From UBA7672 sp965279205 (lineage in GTDB: Bacteria > Pseudomonadota > Alphaproteobacteria > Caulobacterales > Hyphomonadaceae), in NCBI GenBank assembly GCA_965279205.1, contig OZ257144.1, forward strand, positions 2,976,001 to 3,040,000: a stretch of 64,000 bases of DNA, given 5' to 3'. A model generated the notes under the pieces. The model did not search any database. It saw only the letters and a list, made by a program, of their open reading frames with translations, and was not told the origin of the DNA. This document shows, piece after piece, positions 44,829 to 52,870 of this stretch. The position numbers and the translations under genes are program-made. Each line of letters begins with the position of its first letter. The stretch's first letter is position 1.

Positions 44829-45397
44829 AGCCGCACCCGGCGCCAGGGCGAGACCAGCCCCGCCACGTCTTCCGGCAGCGGCCCCGCCAGCGTTTCCTGG
44901 TCTCGCGCATGATAGGCGTGCGCGACCAGCCGCTTCACCGCCAACCGTAAACCCTCCGCGACATCGTCTGCGTCCTCGCCGAACCCCGCCGTCCAGTCGA
45001 TCTCGATCCCGTTCGCTCGTGCGCCCGGCCACGGAAAGGCGCCGTCCGTCCACACCAGCCGCGCCGACCGCCCCGGCGCCAGCATGAACCGGCCGGTCAC
45101 AGCCTCGGCATTGCCATCCGCATCGAATATCCGCACCGCGACCAACTCGTCCGCTGGCCGCACCGGCAGCGACAGCACCCGCCGCTCCATCATCCCCTGC
45201 GGCCACGCATCCAATGTCGCCCGCAGCGTACGCGAAATCATCGCCACGCCTGCCAACTGCTCGATCCGCGACCGCGCTGCCGCGATCAGCGCGCCAACCA
45301 GCCCGTCCTCGTCGGACCCCGCGATGCGCAGATACTCCTTCGCCTCGGCCAGCCCCAATGGCTCCGCCGCCGGCGCAACCAGCGTCGTTACAATCAT
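44825..45397 (-). CDS. GTA head-tail connector (g6-like)
   Basis: 190 residues from the ATG at 45397; an in-frame extension to 45469 lacks a sensible context. LGLAEAKEYLRIAGSDEDGLV, then AARSRIEQLAGVAMISRTL and a C-terminal helix RLAVKRLVAHAYHARDQE match the phage gp6/phiE125 gp8-type connector used as g6 in GTA clusters. It docks to the portal ring. Coupled to g8 by GTGA overlap. The capsid gene that should precede it is 3.1 kb away, behind six unrelated genes. Confidence 0.88.
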   Translation of the reverse strand: MIVTTLVAPAAEPLGLAEAKEYLRIAGSDEDGLVGALIAAARSRIEQLAGVAMISRTLRATLDAWPQGMMERRVLSLPVRPADELVAVRIFDADGNAEAVTGRFMLAPGRSARLVWTDGAFPWPGARANGIEIDWTAGFGEDADDVAEGLRLAVKRLVAHAYHARDQETLAGPLPEDVAGLVSPWRRVRL

Positions 45398-45452
45398 TCC
45401 TGTTTTCCTTCTGAATTCCGTCCTAGGCTGAGCGGCCTTACGGGAGACGCCG

Positions 45453-45815
45453 ATGATCACCGGCCTCAATCACGCGAACATTTCGACAGCGAAGCTGCAG
45501 GAAACGATCGACTTTTTCGTCGGTGTCATTGGCCTCAGAATTGGCCCACGCCCGGATTTCGGTTTCCCTGGCGCGTGGCTCTATGCCGGCGACCAGGCTG
45601 TCCTCCATCTTGTCGAGCGTCCGCAACCGCGCGATCCCGAAGGCGCACTCGACCATGTGTCGTTCACCGCTCCGGATTTCGACGCCGCGCTTCGCCGGCT
45701 CGATGAACTCGGCGTGCCCTATCGCTGGTCACACATCCCGAGCGGCTTCGGCCGTCAGGCGTTTGTGAAGGACCCCAACGGCGTCACCATCGAACTCACT
45801 GGCCCAGCCGCCTGA
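45453..45815 (+). CDS. VOC-family (glyoxalase-fold) protein
   Basis: 120 residues. GLNHANISTAKLQETIDFFVGVIGL, then LDHVSFTAPDFDAALRRLDELGV and FVKDPNGVTIEL show the paired VOC modules. The His in LNHANI, His in LDHVSF and Glu in VTIEL are typical metal ligands, so a metal-dependent lyase or dioxygenase-like activity is possible. First gene of the plus-strand block between GTA g6 and capsid; divergent from g6 by 55 bp. Confidence 0.85.
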   Translation: MITGLNHANISTAKLQETIDFFVGVIGLRIGPRPDFGFPGAWLYAGDQAVLHLVERPQPRDPEGALDHVSFTAPDFDAALRRLDELGVPYRWSHIPSGFGRQAFVKDPNGVTIELTGPAA

Positions 45816-45933
45816 CGCCCCTTGTCGCGCCGGAGCCTTGGCGAAGGCGGATGACCTCACGTCACCACTAGGCGCGCGCCATCTGCCGATCTAAAGCTTC
45901 CGCAAACGTCAATTGTACTTGCAGGAAACGCCC

Positions 45934-46716
45934 ATGAAACTCGACAGCTCCATCTCAGCCATCGTCACCGGCGGCGCATCTGGCCTCGGCGGCGCCACCG
46001 TGAAAGCGCTCCGCGCCAAGGGCGTGAAGGTCGCGATCTTCGACATGAACGAGAAGACCGGCACGGCCTTCGCCGCCGAAACCGGCGCGCTCTATTGCAA
46101 CGTCAACGTCACCGACGACGCCTCGGTCGACGCTGGCTTCGCCAAGGCCCGCGCGGCCAACGGGCAGGAGCGCATCCTCGTCAACTGCGCCGGCACCGGC
46201 ATCGCCGTGAAGACGGCTGGACGCAAGAAAGACACCGGCGAGATCAGCTCGCACCCGCTCGATGGCTTCAACAAGATCATCCAGATCAACCTGGTCGGCA
46301 CCTTCCGCTGCATCGCGAAATCCGCCGCCGGCATGCTGACGCTCGACGTGCTCCCCGATGGAGACCGCGGCGCCATCGTCAACACCGCCTCCGTGGCAGC
46401 CGAAGACGGCCAGATCGGCCAGGCCGCCTACTCCGCCTCGAAAGGCGGCGTCGTCGGCATGACGCTCCCGATCGCGCGCGACCTCTCGACCGAAAGCATC
46501 CGCGTCAACACCATCCTGCCAGGCCTGTTCAACACCCCGCTGCTCGCCGGCGCTCCAGAGAATGTGAAGGCCGCTCTCTCGGCCACCGTCCTCAACCCCA
46601 AACGCCTCGGCGACCCGCCGGAATACGCCGCCCTCGCCATGCTGATGATCGAGAACGGCTACTTCAACGGCGAATCCGTCCGCCTCGACGGCGGCATTCG
46701 CATGCAGCCGCGCTAA
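45934..46716 (+). CDS. Short-chain dehydrogenase/reductase (HSD10-like)
   Basis: 260 residues from the ATG at 45934 (GCAGGA ahead). The NAD-binding TGGASGLGGA (12-21), NAG-equivalent NCAGTG and catalytic Ser153, Tyr166, Lys170 (YSASKGG) are intact. Sequence flavour (ATVKALRAKGVKVAIFDMNE, LNPKRLGDPPEYAALA) resembles 3-hydroxyacyl-CoA dehydrogenase type 2. Likely oxidises a 3-hydroxyacyl-CoA or similar alcohol; the substrate is inferred. It precedes a secreted-protein gene by 3 bp. Confidence 0.88.
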   Translation: MKLDSSISAIVTGGASGLGGATVKALRAKGVKVAIFDMNEKTGTAFAAETGALYCNVNVTDDASVDAGFAKARAANGQERILVNCAGTGIAVKTAGRKKDTGEISSHPLDGFNKIIQINLVGTFRCIAKSAAGMLTLDVLPDGDRGAIVNTASVAAEDGQIGQAAYSASKGGVVGMTLPIARDLSTESIRVNTILPGLFNTPLLAGAPENVKAALSATVLNPKRLGDPPEYAALAMLMIENGYFNGESVRLDGGIRMQPR

Positions 46717-46719
46717 CCG

Positions 46720-47112
46720 ATGCTGCGCTCAGGCTCCTTGATAGCGGCCTGCCTGGCTTCCGGACTGTCGGCTTCGGCCCAACAGTCCGGCAAGCCACAG
46801 CTCAATCCCGCCTATCAGGGCGTCTGGGCCGTCAACGGCTCATGCGATGACGTCACCTTCATCTTCGCCGCAACATGGATCGAGCGCGCCGGCGAAGACA
46901 TCTGCTACATCGACAAGATCGCACCTCACGGAAAAGGCGTCAGCGTCACCGCTACCTGCTGGCACGAATTCAGATCCTTCGGTCAATCGAAGTTCGAGAT
47001 GGTCCGCAACTCCGACGGCACGCTGACTTTCGGCGACGGGCCCAACGAACGGATCAAGCGCTGCGGTCCCGTGCCGCAAGACCTGATCGACGCCTACAAG
47101 GACGGACACTAG
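46720..47112 (+). CDS. Small secreted hypothetical protein
   Basis: 130 residues. Signal peptide about 1-20 (ASGLSASAQ). The mature part (NPAYQGVWAVNGSCDDVTFIF, then ERAGEDICYIDKIAPHGKGV) has four cysteines (SCDD, DICY, TCWH, RCGP) suited to two disulfides. It looks like a small periplasmic beta-sheet protein; I do not know the family. It follows the SDR gene by 3 bp, so they are probably co-transcribed. Confidence 0.72.
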   Translation: MLRSGSLIAACLASGLSASAQQSGKPQLNPAYQGVWAVNGSCDDVTFIFAATWIERAGEDICYIDKIAPHGKGVSVTATCWHEFRSFGQSKFEMVRNSDGTLTFGDGPNERIKRCGPVPQDLIDAYKDGH

Positions 47113-47154
47113 GGCGACGACCATAGGCGCCGTCTTCTCCTGCGAAGCGGCGGG

Positions 47155-47173
47155 GTCAACGCATCGCGTTGAC
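47155..47173. terminator. Hairpin between secreted-protein gene and trmO-like gene
   Basis: Perfect 8-bp stem (47155-47162 with 47166-47173), loop ATC, 42 bp past the stop. No U-tract follows; attenuator or mRNA-end structure possible. Confidence 0.35.
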
Positions 47174-47216
47174 GCCCGAAGGGCCGGAGGGGGCGAGCCA
47201 CAAGGGGACTCTACGC

Positions 47217-47678
47217 ATGAACATCACCCTCACTCCCGTCGGCCACGTCCGCACCACCCGCGCCGATCCAACAGACGACAACTGGGACGCCGAAACCACG
47301 AGCATTGAACTCGACACCTCCCGCTTCACGGCAGATGCGCTCCTCAGTCTCGATTCATTCTCCCACGTCGAAGTCCTCTACTGGTTCCACCACGAGGAAG
47401 CAGCCACACCGACACTTGGCGCCCGCCGTCCTCCCGGCCGCGCCGACTGGCCGCTCGTCGGCATCTTCGCCCAGCGCGGCAAGAACCGCCCCAACCGCAT
47501 CGGCCTCACCATAGCCAAGGTCCTCAAGGTCGACGGCACAACGCTGCACGTCTCCGGCCTTGACGCCATCGACGGCACACCCGTTCTCGACCTCAAACCC
47601 TGGATGTCCGGCTTCGCCTCACGCGGCGACGTGCGCGAACCCGCGTGGGCGACCGAGCTGATGGCCGGCTACTGGTAG
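47217..47678 (+). CDS. TrmO-family tRNA methyltransferase domain protein
   Basis: 153 residues from the ATG at 47217. TPVGHVRTTRADP at the start, DSFSHVEVLYWFHH and IFAQRGKNRPNRIGLTIAKVL are the hallmark blocks of TrmO (TsaA/YaeB), which adds the N6-methyl group to t6A37 of tRNAs using SAM. The C-terminal domain of E. coli TrmO is missing, as in many bacterial homologues. Ends directly against a convergent SnoaL gene (stops adjacent at 47676-47681). Confidence 0.85.
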   Translation: MNITLTPVGHVRTTRADPTDDNWDAETTSIELDTSRFTADALLSLDSFSHVEVLYWFHHEEAATPTLGARRPPGRADWPLVGIFAQRGKNRPNRIGLTIAKVLKVDGTTLHVSGLDAIDGTPVLDLKPWMSGFASRGDVREPAWATELMAGYW

Positions 47679-48056
47679 CTAGTCCCGACCCCGCGAGGCG
47701 CCGGTCGCGTCGTCGATCTGGAAGCGCCATTGCCCGTCGCCGCCACGCTTCAGCACCTCGACAGACACCCCGTCCTGGTCGATCCAGCCCTCAGCGTTCA
47801 GCATCTCCCAGCGCAGGCTGCACAGCGCCGTGTCTCCGGCGATGACCACGCTCTCATACTTGCCCCTGAGCTTCATCGGGGAGGCGAGAAAGCCATCCAG
47901 CGCCGCCTTAATCTCGCCAGTCCCACGAGCAAACGCCACGCCATCGAAGGTGAACACGGCATCGGGCGCATATAGCGCCAGAAGCCCTGCTCCGTCCCGC
48001 TCGTTGAACCGCCCGATGAAAGTTTCCGCCATCAAGTCCGGCGACGCTACGCCCAT
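47679..48056 (-). CDS. SnoaL/NTF2-like protein, copy 1
   Basis: 125 residues. MGVASPDLMAETFIGRFNERD, YAPDAVFTFDG and GDTALCSLRWEML define an NTF2-like cone fold of the SnoaL-like (DUF4440-type) group. No catalytic residue is certain. It shares the start motif MGV(A/D)SPD, FNxxD and the C-terminal G(D/A)GxWRFxIDDAxG with the next gene, so the two are tandem paralogues, 60 bp apart. Confidence 0.82.
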   Translation of the reverse strand: MGVASPDLMAETFIGRFNERDGAGLLALYAPDAVFTFDGVAFARGTGEIKAALDGFLASPMKLRGKYESVVIAGDTALCSLRWEMLNAEGWIDQDGVSVEVLKRGGDGQWRFQIDDATGASRGRD

Positions 48057-48116
48057 GATCCGCTCCCCTGTTCAGTCAGCGCATCTTCATGATGGCCGCG
48101 CAGGGATCAAGAGCGT

Positions 48117-48488
48117 TCAGGTCCGGCTGCCACCGCCGGCATCGTCGATGATGAAGCGCCACTTCCCGTCAGCGCCGCGCCGCTGCACTTCCGCCGACAC
48201 GCCGGTCGCGACCGCCGCGCCCATGGCGTCGATCAGCCGCCACCGGATTCGCGTCAACGCCGTGTCCCCGCAGATGTGTACGGCGACGCACTCTCCCTTG
48301 AACTTGAGTCCCGCCATGACGAAGCCGGAGATCGCGCCCTCGATCTGCCGCCGCCCAACCGCCTTCTCAATCCCATCATAGGTAAAGACGGCGTTCTCCG
48401 CGTAGAGCTGGGCGAACCCTGCTGCATCCCCGGCATTGAACCTTTCCGCGAATGCAGCCGCCATCTGATCCGGCGAATCGACACCCAT
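48117..48488 (-). CDS. SnoaL/NTF2-like protein, copy 2
   Basis: 123 residues: MGVDSPDQMAAAFAERFNAGD, YAENAVFTYDG, GDTALTRIRWRLID and GKWRFIIDDAGGGS. Paralogue of the gene downstream. Together they look like a local duplication. Function unknown. It begins 60 bp from the end of the GTA capsid gene on the same strand, so readthrough from the capsid gene could reach it. Confidence 0.82.
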   Translation of the reverse strand: MGVDSPDQMAAAFAERFNAGDAAGFAQLYAENAVFTYDGIEKAVGRRQIEGAISGFVMAGLKFKGECVAVHICGDTALTRIRWRLIDAMGAAVATGVSAEVQRRGADGKWRFIIDDAGGGSRT

Positions 48489-48548
48489 GCTTCCCTCCAG
48501 CGACTCTGCCGGTGAAGCTAGGCTCCACCGGCAGGCCCGTCGAGCGGA

Positions 48549-49784
48549 TTACGACGCCGCGAACTTCATCACCTTAAGAGCGTCAAAGTTCTGCACACCG
48601 CCACCCACGCGCTTGGTCGTGTAGAACAGCACGTAGGGCTTCATCGAATAAGGATCACGCAGCACGCGCGCGCCCTGGCGGTCGACGATCAGATAGCCAC
48701 GCCTGAAATCGCCAAACGCGATCGAGAACGCATTCGCTGCAATGTCCGGCATGTCCTCCATCTCCGTCACCGGATAACCGAGCAGGCTCGCCGCCTCGCC
48801 CGCACCACCCGGACGCCAGAGATAGTTGTCCTCGCCATCCTTCAGCTTGCGCACCGCCGAAACCGTGCGCCGGTTCATCACGAAGCGTGCATTGGCGCGG
48901 AACTGGCTCTTCAGCGCATAGACCAGATCAATCAGCTTGTCGGCCGGATTGCTCGACGCAAACGCGCCAGCGCCGCCGGAAAGAATGAAGCCAATCTTGT
49001 TCCACGCATGGTTCGCATCCGCGATCATGTCGTAGCTGAGAAAGCCCTTCGGCTTGTTCGTTCCGTTGCCGGTCACGAACGCCGCCGACTCCTGCGCTGC
49101 AAAGCTTGCCTCGCACTCATCCGCCAGCCACTCGTCGATGTCGGCATAGGCGTCATCCAGCAGCGTCTGCGTAGCCGCCGGCATCGCATAGACCTCCGCC
49201 GCCGGAAACTCGAGCAGGTCGAGCGTCGGCGCCGTTGTCTCGGCGCGTGCGCCGGTCTCCGCCGCCCAGGCCGAGGCCGCTCCAAGGCTCACCGGTTTCC
49301 TGAACACAGTCGCCGACGTCTGCCGCACCGTTGCGATCTGCCGCATCGGCGAGGACGCCATCAGCCGCTGCTCGATCAGCCGGTCCAGCTCCGGCGGCGC
49401 CACATAGCCGCCCTGGCTTTCCGTGCCCACATTCACCGACTTGATGTCGACGCGATGCATGCCAGCCTCGTCGCCACGGCGCAGGTATGCGCCCCAGGCA
49501 GACTTGTGCTCCGGATCACCCTTGCGACTCTCCTCGCCGATCGCCGGCCGCGCCTGCTCCAGCGCCAGCCGCTCCAGCGCCGACCGTTGCTTGTCCAACG
49601 ACGCTTCGATCTTCTGCAGCTTGGCGTCGAGCAGCGGATCCGCGGCCCCGCGCTTCTCGATCTCCTCCAGCCGCGCATCGTTCGCCGCCTTCAGCGCCTC
49701 GAACGCGGCCAGCATCTCCGCCGTCATCACGCGCGCATCCGCATTCGCTCCCGAAGGAGCGGTCATCTTGGTTTCGATTGTCAT
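48549..49784 (-). CDS. GTA major capsid protein, HK97 fold (g5-like)
   Basis: 411 residues. The N-terminal coiled coil (about 20-110; LKAANDARLEEIEKRG, IEASLDKQRSALERLALEQ) is the scaffold-like delta domain removed by the protease at maturation. The HK97 fold follows from about 125 (GTESQGGYVAPPELDRLIEQ, SPMRQIATVRQTSA, TGNGTNKPKGFLSYD). Open and full length. A terminator lies just upstream at 49886-49907, so transcription of capsid must start in the roughly 100 bp between it and the ATG. Confidence 0.93.
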   Translation of the reverse strand: MTIETKMTAPSGANADARVMTAEMLAAFEALKAANDARLEEIEKRGAADPLLDAKLQKIEASLDKQRSALERLALEQARPAIGEESRKGDPEHKSAWGAYLRRGDEAGMHRVDIKSVNVGTESQGGYVAPPELDRLIEQRLMASSPMRQIATVRQTSATVFRKPVSLGAASAWAAETGARAETTAPTLDLLEFPAAEVYAMPAATQTLLDDAYADIDEWLADECEASFAAQESAAFVTGNGTNKPKGFLSYDMIADANHAWNKIGFILSGGAGAFASSNPADKLIDLVYALKSQFRANARFVMNRRTVSAVRKLKDGEDNYLWRPGGAGEAASLLGYPVTEMEDMPDIAANAFSIAFGDFRRGYLIVDRQGARVLRDPYSMKPYVLFYTTKRVGGGVQNFDALKVMKFAAS

Positions 49785-49885
49785 GAGTTTTCCTGTCAGG
49801 GCTCCGCGTCAGTCATCATCCGGCGCCGCGAAGCCTTCGCGCCTTCTGCCCCCGCGAAGCGGGGGGAGATGGTCCCAAAAGAAAA

Positions 49886-49907
49886 GGGCGCGTCCTGCGA
49901 CGCGCCC
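49886..49907 (-). terminator. Rho-independent terminator upstream of capsid gene
   Basis: Perfect 9-bp G/C stem (49886-49894 with 49899-49907), loop CTGC, followed on the minus strand by TTTTCTTTT. It would end the secreted-protein transcript 27 bp past its stop, separating it from the capsid gene. A second small hairpin (49849-49865) lies just beyond. Confidence 0.8.
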
Positions 49908-49933
49908 TCTCCAGTCTTCAATCGTTCAGAAGT

Positions 49934-51064
49934 CTAGTTGAAACCTTCGCCACCCGCTTCGTCGCGCGGCAGCACCAGGCCCGCGGCAATGCCCGGGCCC
50001 ATGCCCGGAACCTTGCCTTTGCTTTCCAGCTCACGCGCACCGGCGAGGATGCCGGCCATGGCATAGTTGCCTTCATGGCAAGCGTATTCGTAGAGCGGCT
50101 CGGAAGCGTTGAGCGACATCTCGCCTTTCCAGGTCTGGCTGTAGAGCGATGGATCGTCCACTTCAAACGAGTAGAGGATCTGCTTGTCGTTCCAGCGCGA
50201 GAAGCGTTCGGTCAGCGTGCCCTGGTTCGATATCATCGCGCGCTGGCTCGGATGCGGGTTTCGCGTCTCGACCACGAGCGTGTCGCCTTCATACCAGCCG
50301 ATCGAGTCCCCACCCCATTTCGGAACCGGTCCCCATTTCACGTCGGCCTTGCTCTTCACGATCGGAACCACGCGCACGTCGTGGATCATCTCCACTTCGA
50401 TCATCACGTGGCTCGGCGTCTGTACGAACTGCATGGTCGAGTTGTACATGCCGTTGTTCATCACCGGGCCATACGAACCCGAGAAGCCGATGATGCACCG
50501 TTCGGCCTGCGGACGCGTTTCCGGTCCGTCGAAATTGGTGATGGCATAACCGCCGCCGCGCGCCGCGCCCGGCTTGTACGGGATGCGGCCGGTAGCCGGC
50601 TCGGTGATCCACGACGAACGAATCTCGCCCTTCACCGACGCCATCTTCGTTCCGGGGTCGATCCAGAACGCGTTGTATCCGCGGTCGTTGTTCTTGTCGT
50701 CGAGGATCTTGGTGTTGTTTGGATCCTGGCCGCTGGTGGAATTGTCCTCCTTGGTCAGCACCACGAGGATGTTGCGGTTCACCAGCCGGTCGGCTTGTTG
50801 TTGCGTGAGCGCCAGGCTCTTGGCATCGCCTCCGCGCGACAGGTTGGTCAGCGAAGTGTTGTTCCAGAACCCCTGAAGGTCCGGCGCGCCCCACGAAGTC
50901 TGCGGCGACTTGTATCCGGGTTCATGCCGCTGTCCGTCATTTGCGTTCGACACCAGCGCCGCAGCGGCAGCCGGTGGCGTCGGGGCCGGCGTCTGAGCAA
51001 CAGCGGTGGCGCCCAGCAGCGCGGCGCATCCAAGCGCGGTCGCAGCCAGCAATCTGGTCTTCAT
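49934..51064 (-). CDS. Secreted hypothetical protein inserted between GTA protease and capsid genes
   Basis: 376 residues from the ATG at 51064 (GAGGAGG ahead). Signal peptide 1-23 (GATAVAQ). The mature part begins with Ala/Pro-rich spacer, then SWGAPDLQGFWNNTSLTNLSR, DRGYNAFWIDPGTK, DSIGWYEGDTLVVETRN and DDPSLYSQTWKGEMSL. This resembles a family of secreted proteins common in acidobacteria and sphingomonads (PDLQGxWNN start, GWYEGDTLVVET middle); its function is not known to me. It ends with a strong terminator and is clearly not a GTA gene. Confidence 0.8.
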   Translation of the reverse strand: MKTRLLAATALGCAALLGATAVAQTPAPTPPAAAAALVSNANDGQRHEPGYKSPQTSWGAPDLQGFWNNTSLTNLSRGGDAKSLALTQQQADRLVNRNILVVLTKEDNSTSGQDPNNTKILDDKNNDRGYNAFWIDPGTKMASVKGEIRSSWITEPATGRIPYKPGAARGGGYAITNFDGPETRPQAERCIIGFSGSYGPVMNNGMYNSTMQFVQTPSHVMIEVEMIHDVRVVPIVKSKADVKWGPVPKWGGDSIGWYEGDTLVVETRNPHPSQRAMISNQGTLTERFSRWNDKQILYSFEVDDPSLYSQTWKGEMSLNASEPLYEYACHEGNYAMAGILAGARELESKGKVPGMGPGIAAGLVLPRDEAGGEGFN

Positions 51065-51185
51065 GGTTTTTTCCTCCTCGCGTGCCGCCATCCTGCCGAG
51101 CAGTGTGCTGTCGATCAGTGACAGAGGCGATCTCCTGAGGCGAACCTACCCCCGGTTGACCTCTGCGGAAAGGGTTGACCTAGCG

Positions 51186-51620
51186 TTAGGCCGCAACACG
51201 CTTAAGCGATTGCGAGCCAACAGCCGCAAACCTTGCCCCCGGCAGCATCGGCGAGGTCACCAGGGACACCTCCCTGAGTTCGATCTCCCGCAGATCACGC
51301 CCGCGACTCACCCGAGGCGACCAGTCTCGCGCGATGAACCCGATCGATAGCCCGCTGATCATTTCGTCGCCGATAAGTTTCAGCGCTACCTGTCCCGCCG
51401 CCGTCTCGGCGGTCACCAGCCCGCGCACAAACAGTCCGCGGCCGTCTTCGCGCATCGCCGTCCATCGCCCAGCCGTCCGCCCGCCAGCATGCTGAAGCAG
51501 CATCCCGATCTCCCGGCCCCGCGCCAGCGTCCGCGCGAATGCGCCCGCTCGCACCACATCGCCAGCGAGATCCTCGACACCGAACAGCGACGCATAGCCT
51601 TCGATGACCAGCGATCTCAT
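51186..51620 (-). CDS. GTA prohead protease, HK97 type (g4-like)
   Basis: 144 residues. Catalytic triad of the U35 (HK97 prohead) family: His44 (MLLQHAGG), Ser92 (ISGLSIGF) and Glu117 (LREVSLVTSPM). It would cut the capsid delta domain before DNA packaging. The ATG overlaps the g3.5 stop (ATGA). Residues are intact, so maturation of the capsid is plausible. Confidence 0.92.
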   Translation of the reverse strand: MRSLVIEGYASLFGVEDLAGDVVRAGAFARTLARGREIGMLLQHAGGRTAGRWTAMREDGRGLFVRGLVTAETAAGQVALKLIGDEMISGLSIGFIARDWSPRVSRGRDLREIELREVSLVTSPMLPGARFAAVGSQSLKRVAA

Positions 51621-51841
51621 TTGCGGCGCTCCAGCTTGGTCTCGATCCGGTCGAGCTGCGCCGCCGCCAGCTGAAGCTGCACTTCCACGCGCGCCAGTCG
51701 TTCGGCCATCTCCGCCTGCGCCGCCACGCGCACTTCAACTTCGTTCAGGCGCGCGGAAGCAGCGCCCGCCCACGCAAAGACTCCGGCGGATTCAACCACC
51801 AATGCGATAATCACGGCCCATGTGATTTTTTTGTCGATCAT
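51617..51841 (-). CDS. GTA g3.5-like small membrane protein
   Basis: 74 residues from the ATG at 51841 (MIDKKITWAVIIALVVESAG). One membrane segment (about 7-28), then a coiled coil (RLARVEVQLQLAAAQLDRIETKL). The same small TM plus coiled-coil protein sits between portal and protease in RcGTA-type clusters; role unknown, perhaps a membrane tether. Overlaps g4 by 4 bp. The portal gene is not adjacent: a DUF262 gene on the other strand intervenes. Confidence 0.8.
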   Translation of the reverse strand: MIDKKITWAVIIALVVESAGVFAWAGAASARLNEVEVRVAAQAEMAERLARVEVQLQLAAAQLDRIETKLERRK

Positions 51842-51913
51842 TCCAGAATCCTCTGCTACAAAGTCATCACTCACCGGGCTGGGCGGGCGCGTAGCGTCGG
51901 GAGTTCTCCAAAA

Positions 51914-52594
51914 ATGAAGCGGGCGGATGTCGTCAGCGTGCGCAACCTCTTTTCAGGTGCGTCACGGTATCGATGCGGCCCGGCGCGTCCCGGTTTTCAC
52001 TGGGGCCCGCCTCAAGTCGCCCAGCTTGTCGTTGATATCGAGAATGCCGCCCGCGACTCCTTCGATGACGAGGATGTCGAGGAAGAGCGACTTTATCTCG
52101 GTATCGTAACGGTCAGCGAGCCGACAGGCGGCGAGTACACGCTGCTCGATGGCCAGCAGCGCCTTGCCGTCCTCACCATGTATCTCGCCTTCGCGCGCGA
52201 CCGGCTGGACAGCAACGCCGAACGCAACCGCATCGATCGCCTGATCATGCGCCGCGCCATTGGCCGGCCGCCCGAAGCACGCCTGCGCCTCGCGCCGGAA
52301 GATCACGCCTGGTTCTCACATTTCATTGCGCCGCTAGGCGCCACCACGCGGCTGCCTCCCAATGCGCCGCTCGGCTCCCCGCGCGAGCTTATGCTCGCTG
52401 CGCGCTTCATGGAGCACGCCTTCGCCGCCTACCGGCAGGAAGACCTGGTCAACATCGTCGACTTCCTGCTCCACCATACTGCTGTCGTCCGCTCTCTCGC
52501 CGAACCTCGTCCCAGCTTCGCGCCACCGGTTCACGCCGCACGGCCAGCCTGGAACGAGCCCGAGCCTTCCCACTACCGCATCGCGGCCGAGTGA
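51914..52594 (+). CDS. Stand-alone DUF262 (GmrSD N-terminal-like) protein
   Basis: 226 residues. The ParB/Srx-like NTPase motif DGQQRLAVLTM (79-89) is preceded by YLGIVTVSEPTGGEYTLL and by HWGPPQVAQLVVDI, the order of the DUF262 domain found in type IV restriction enzyme GmrSD. The usual C-terminal HNH nuclease domain (DUF1524) is absent; the protein ends after a helical region and a Pro-rich tail. It is transcribed against the GTA genes, between portal and g3.5. Its role is unknown; a link to DNA entry or particle DNA is speculation. Confidence 0.75.
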   Translation: MKRADVVSVRNLFSGASRYRCGPARPGFHWGPPQVAQLVVDIENAARDSFDDEDVEEERLYLGIVTVSEPTGGEYTLLDGQQRLAVLTMYLAFARDRLDSNAERNRIDRLIMRRAIGRPPEARLRLAPEDHAWFSHFIAPLGATTRLPPNAPLGSPRELMLAARFMEHAFAAYRQEDLVNIVDFLLHHTAVVRSLAEPRPSFAPPVHAARPAWNEPEPSHYRIAAE

Positions 52595-52870
52595 CTTTCA
52601 TCAGCAGCGGCATAGCCGCGTCGTTCACCCAGGGATTCCATCCTTATGGCGCAACGCATCTTTATCGCCGTGCTGTGCATTGGCCTGATGAGCCTGGCGG
52701 TATTGGCCTAGCGGCCAACACCGCGCGGCAACTATCACCGCGCTACCCCTCACGGATCGTCATTCTTGGGTAAGGTCGACTTGTCGCGCCGAAGCTCAAA
52801 GAGCGCAGGCGGAAGGCCGCATCCCGAGAATCCTGGTTGGCAGCGCGAGGGGAAATTGTGCGGTGCGCAC
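52595..52870. other. Intergenic stretch between DUF262 gene and portal
   Basis: 276 bp with no clear gene. A 21-codon plus-strand frame at 52646-52711 (MAQRIFIAVLCIGLMSLAVLA) would encode one hydrophobic helix but has no convincing ribosome site. No terminator for the DUF262 gene or for the portal gene is evident. Confidence 0.3.

Noticed and set aside
47130..47216. Additional copy of the TGTCATCCCGG element
   Set aside because: It has a hairpin but lacks the terminal sequences and the AACCATT spacer.
52591..52773. 60-codon frame after the DUF262 gene
   Set aside because: No ribosome site, no conserved-looking motif; treated as intergenic.
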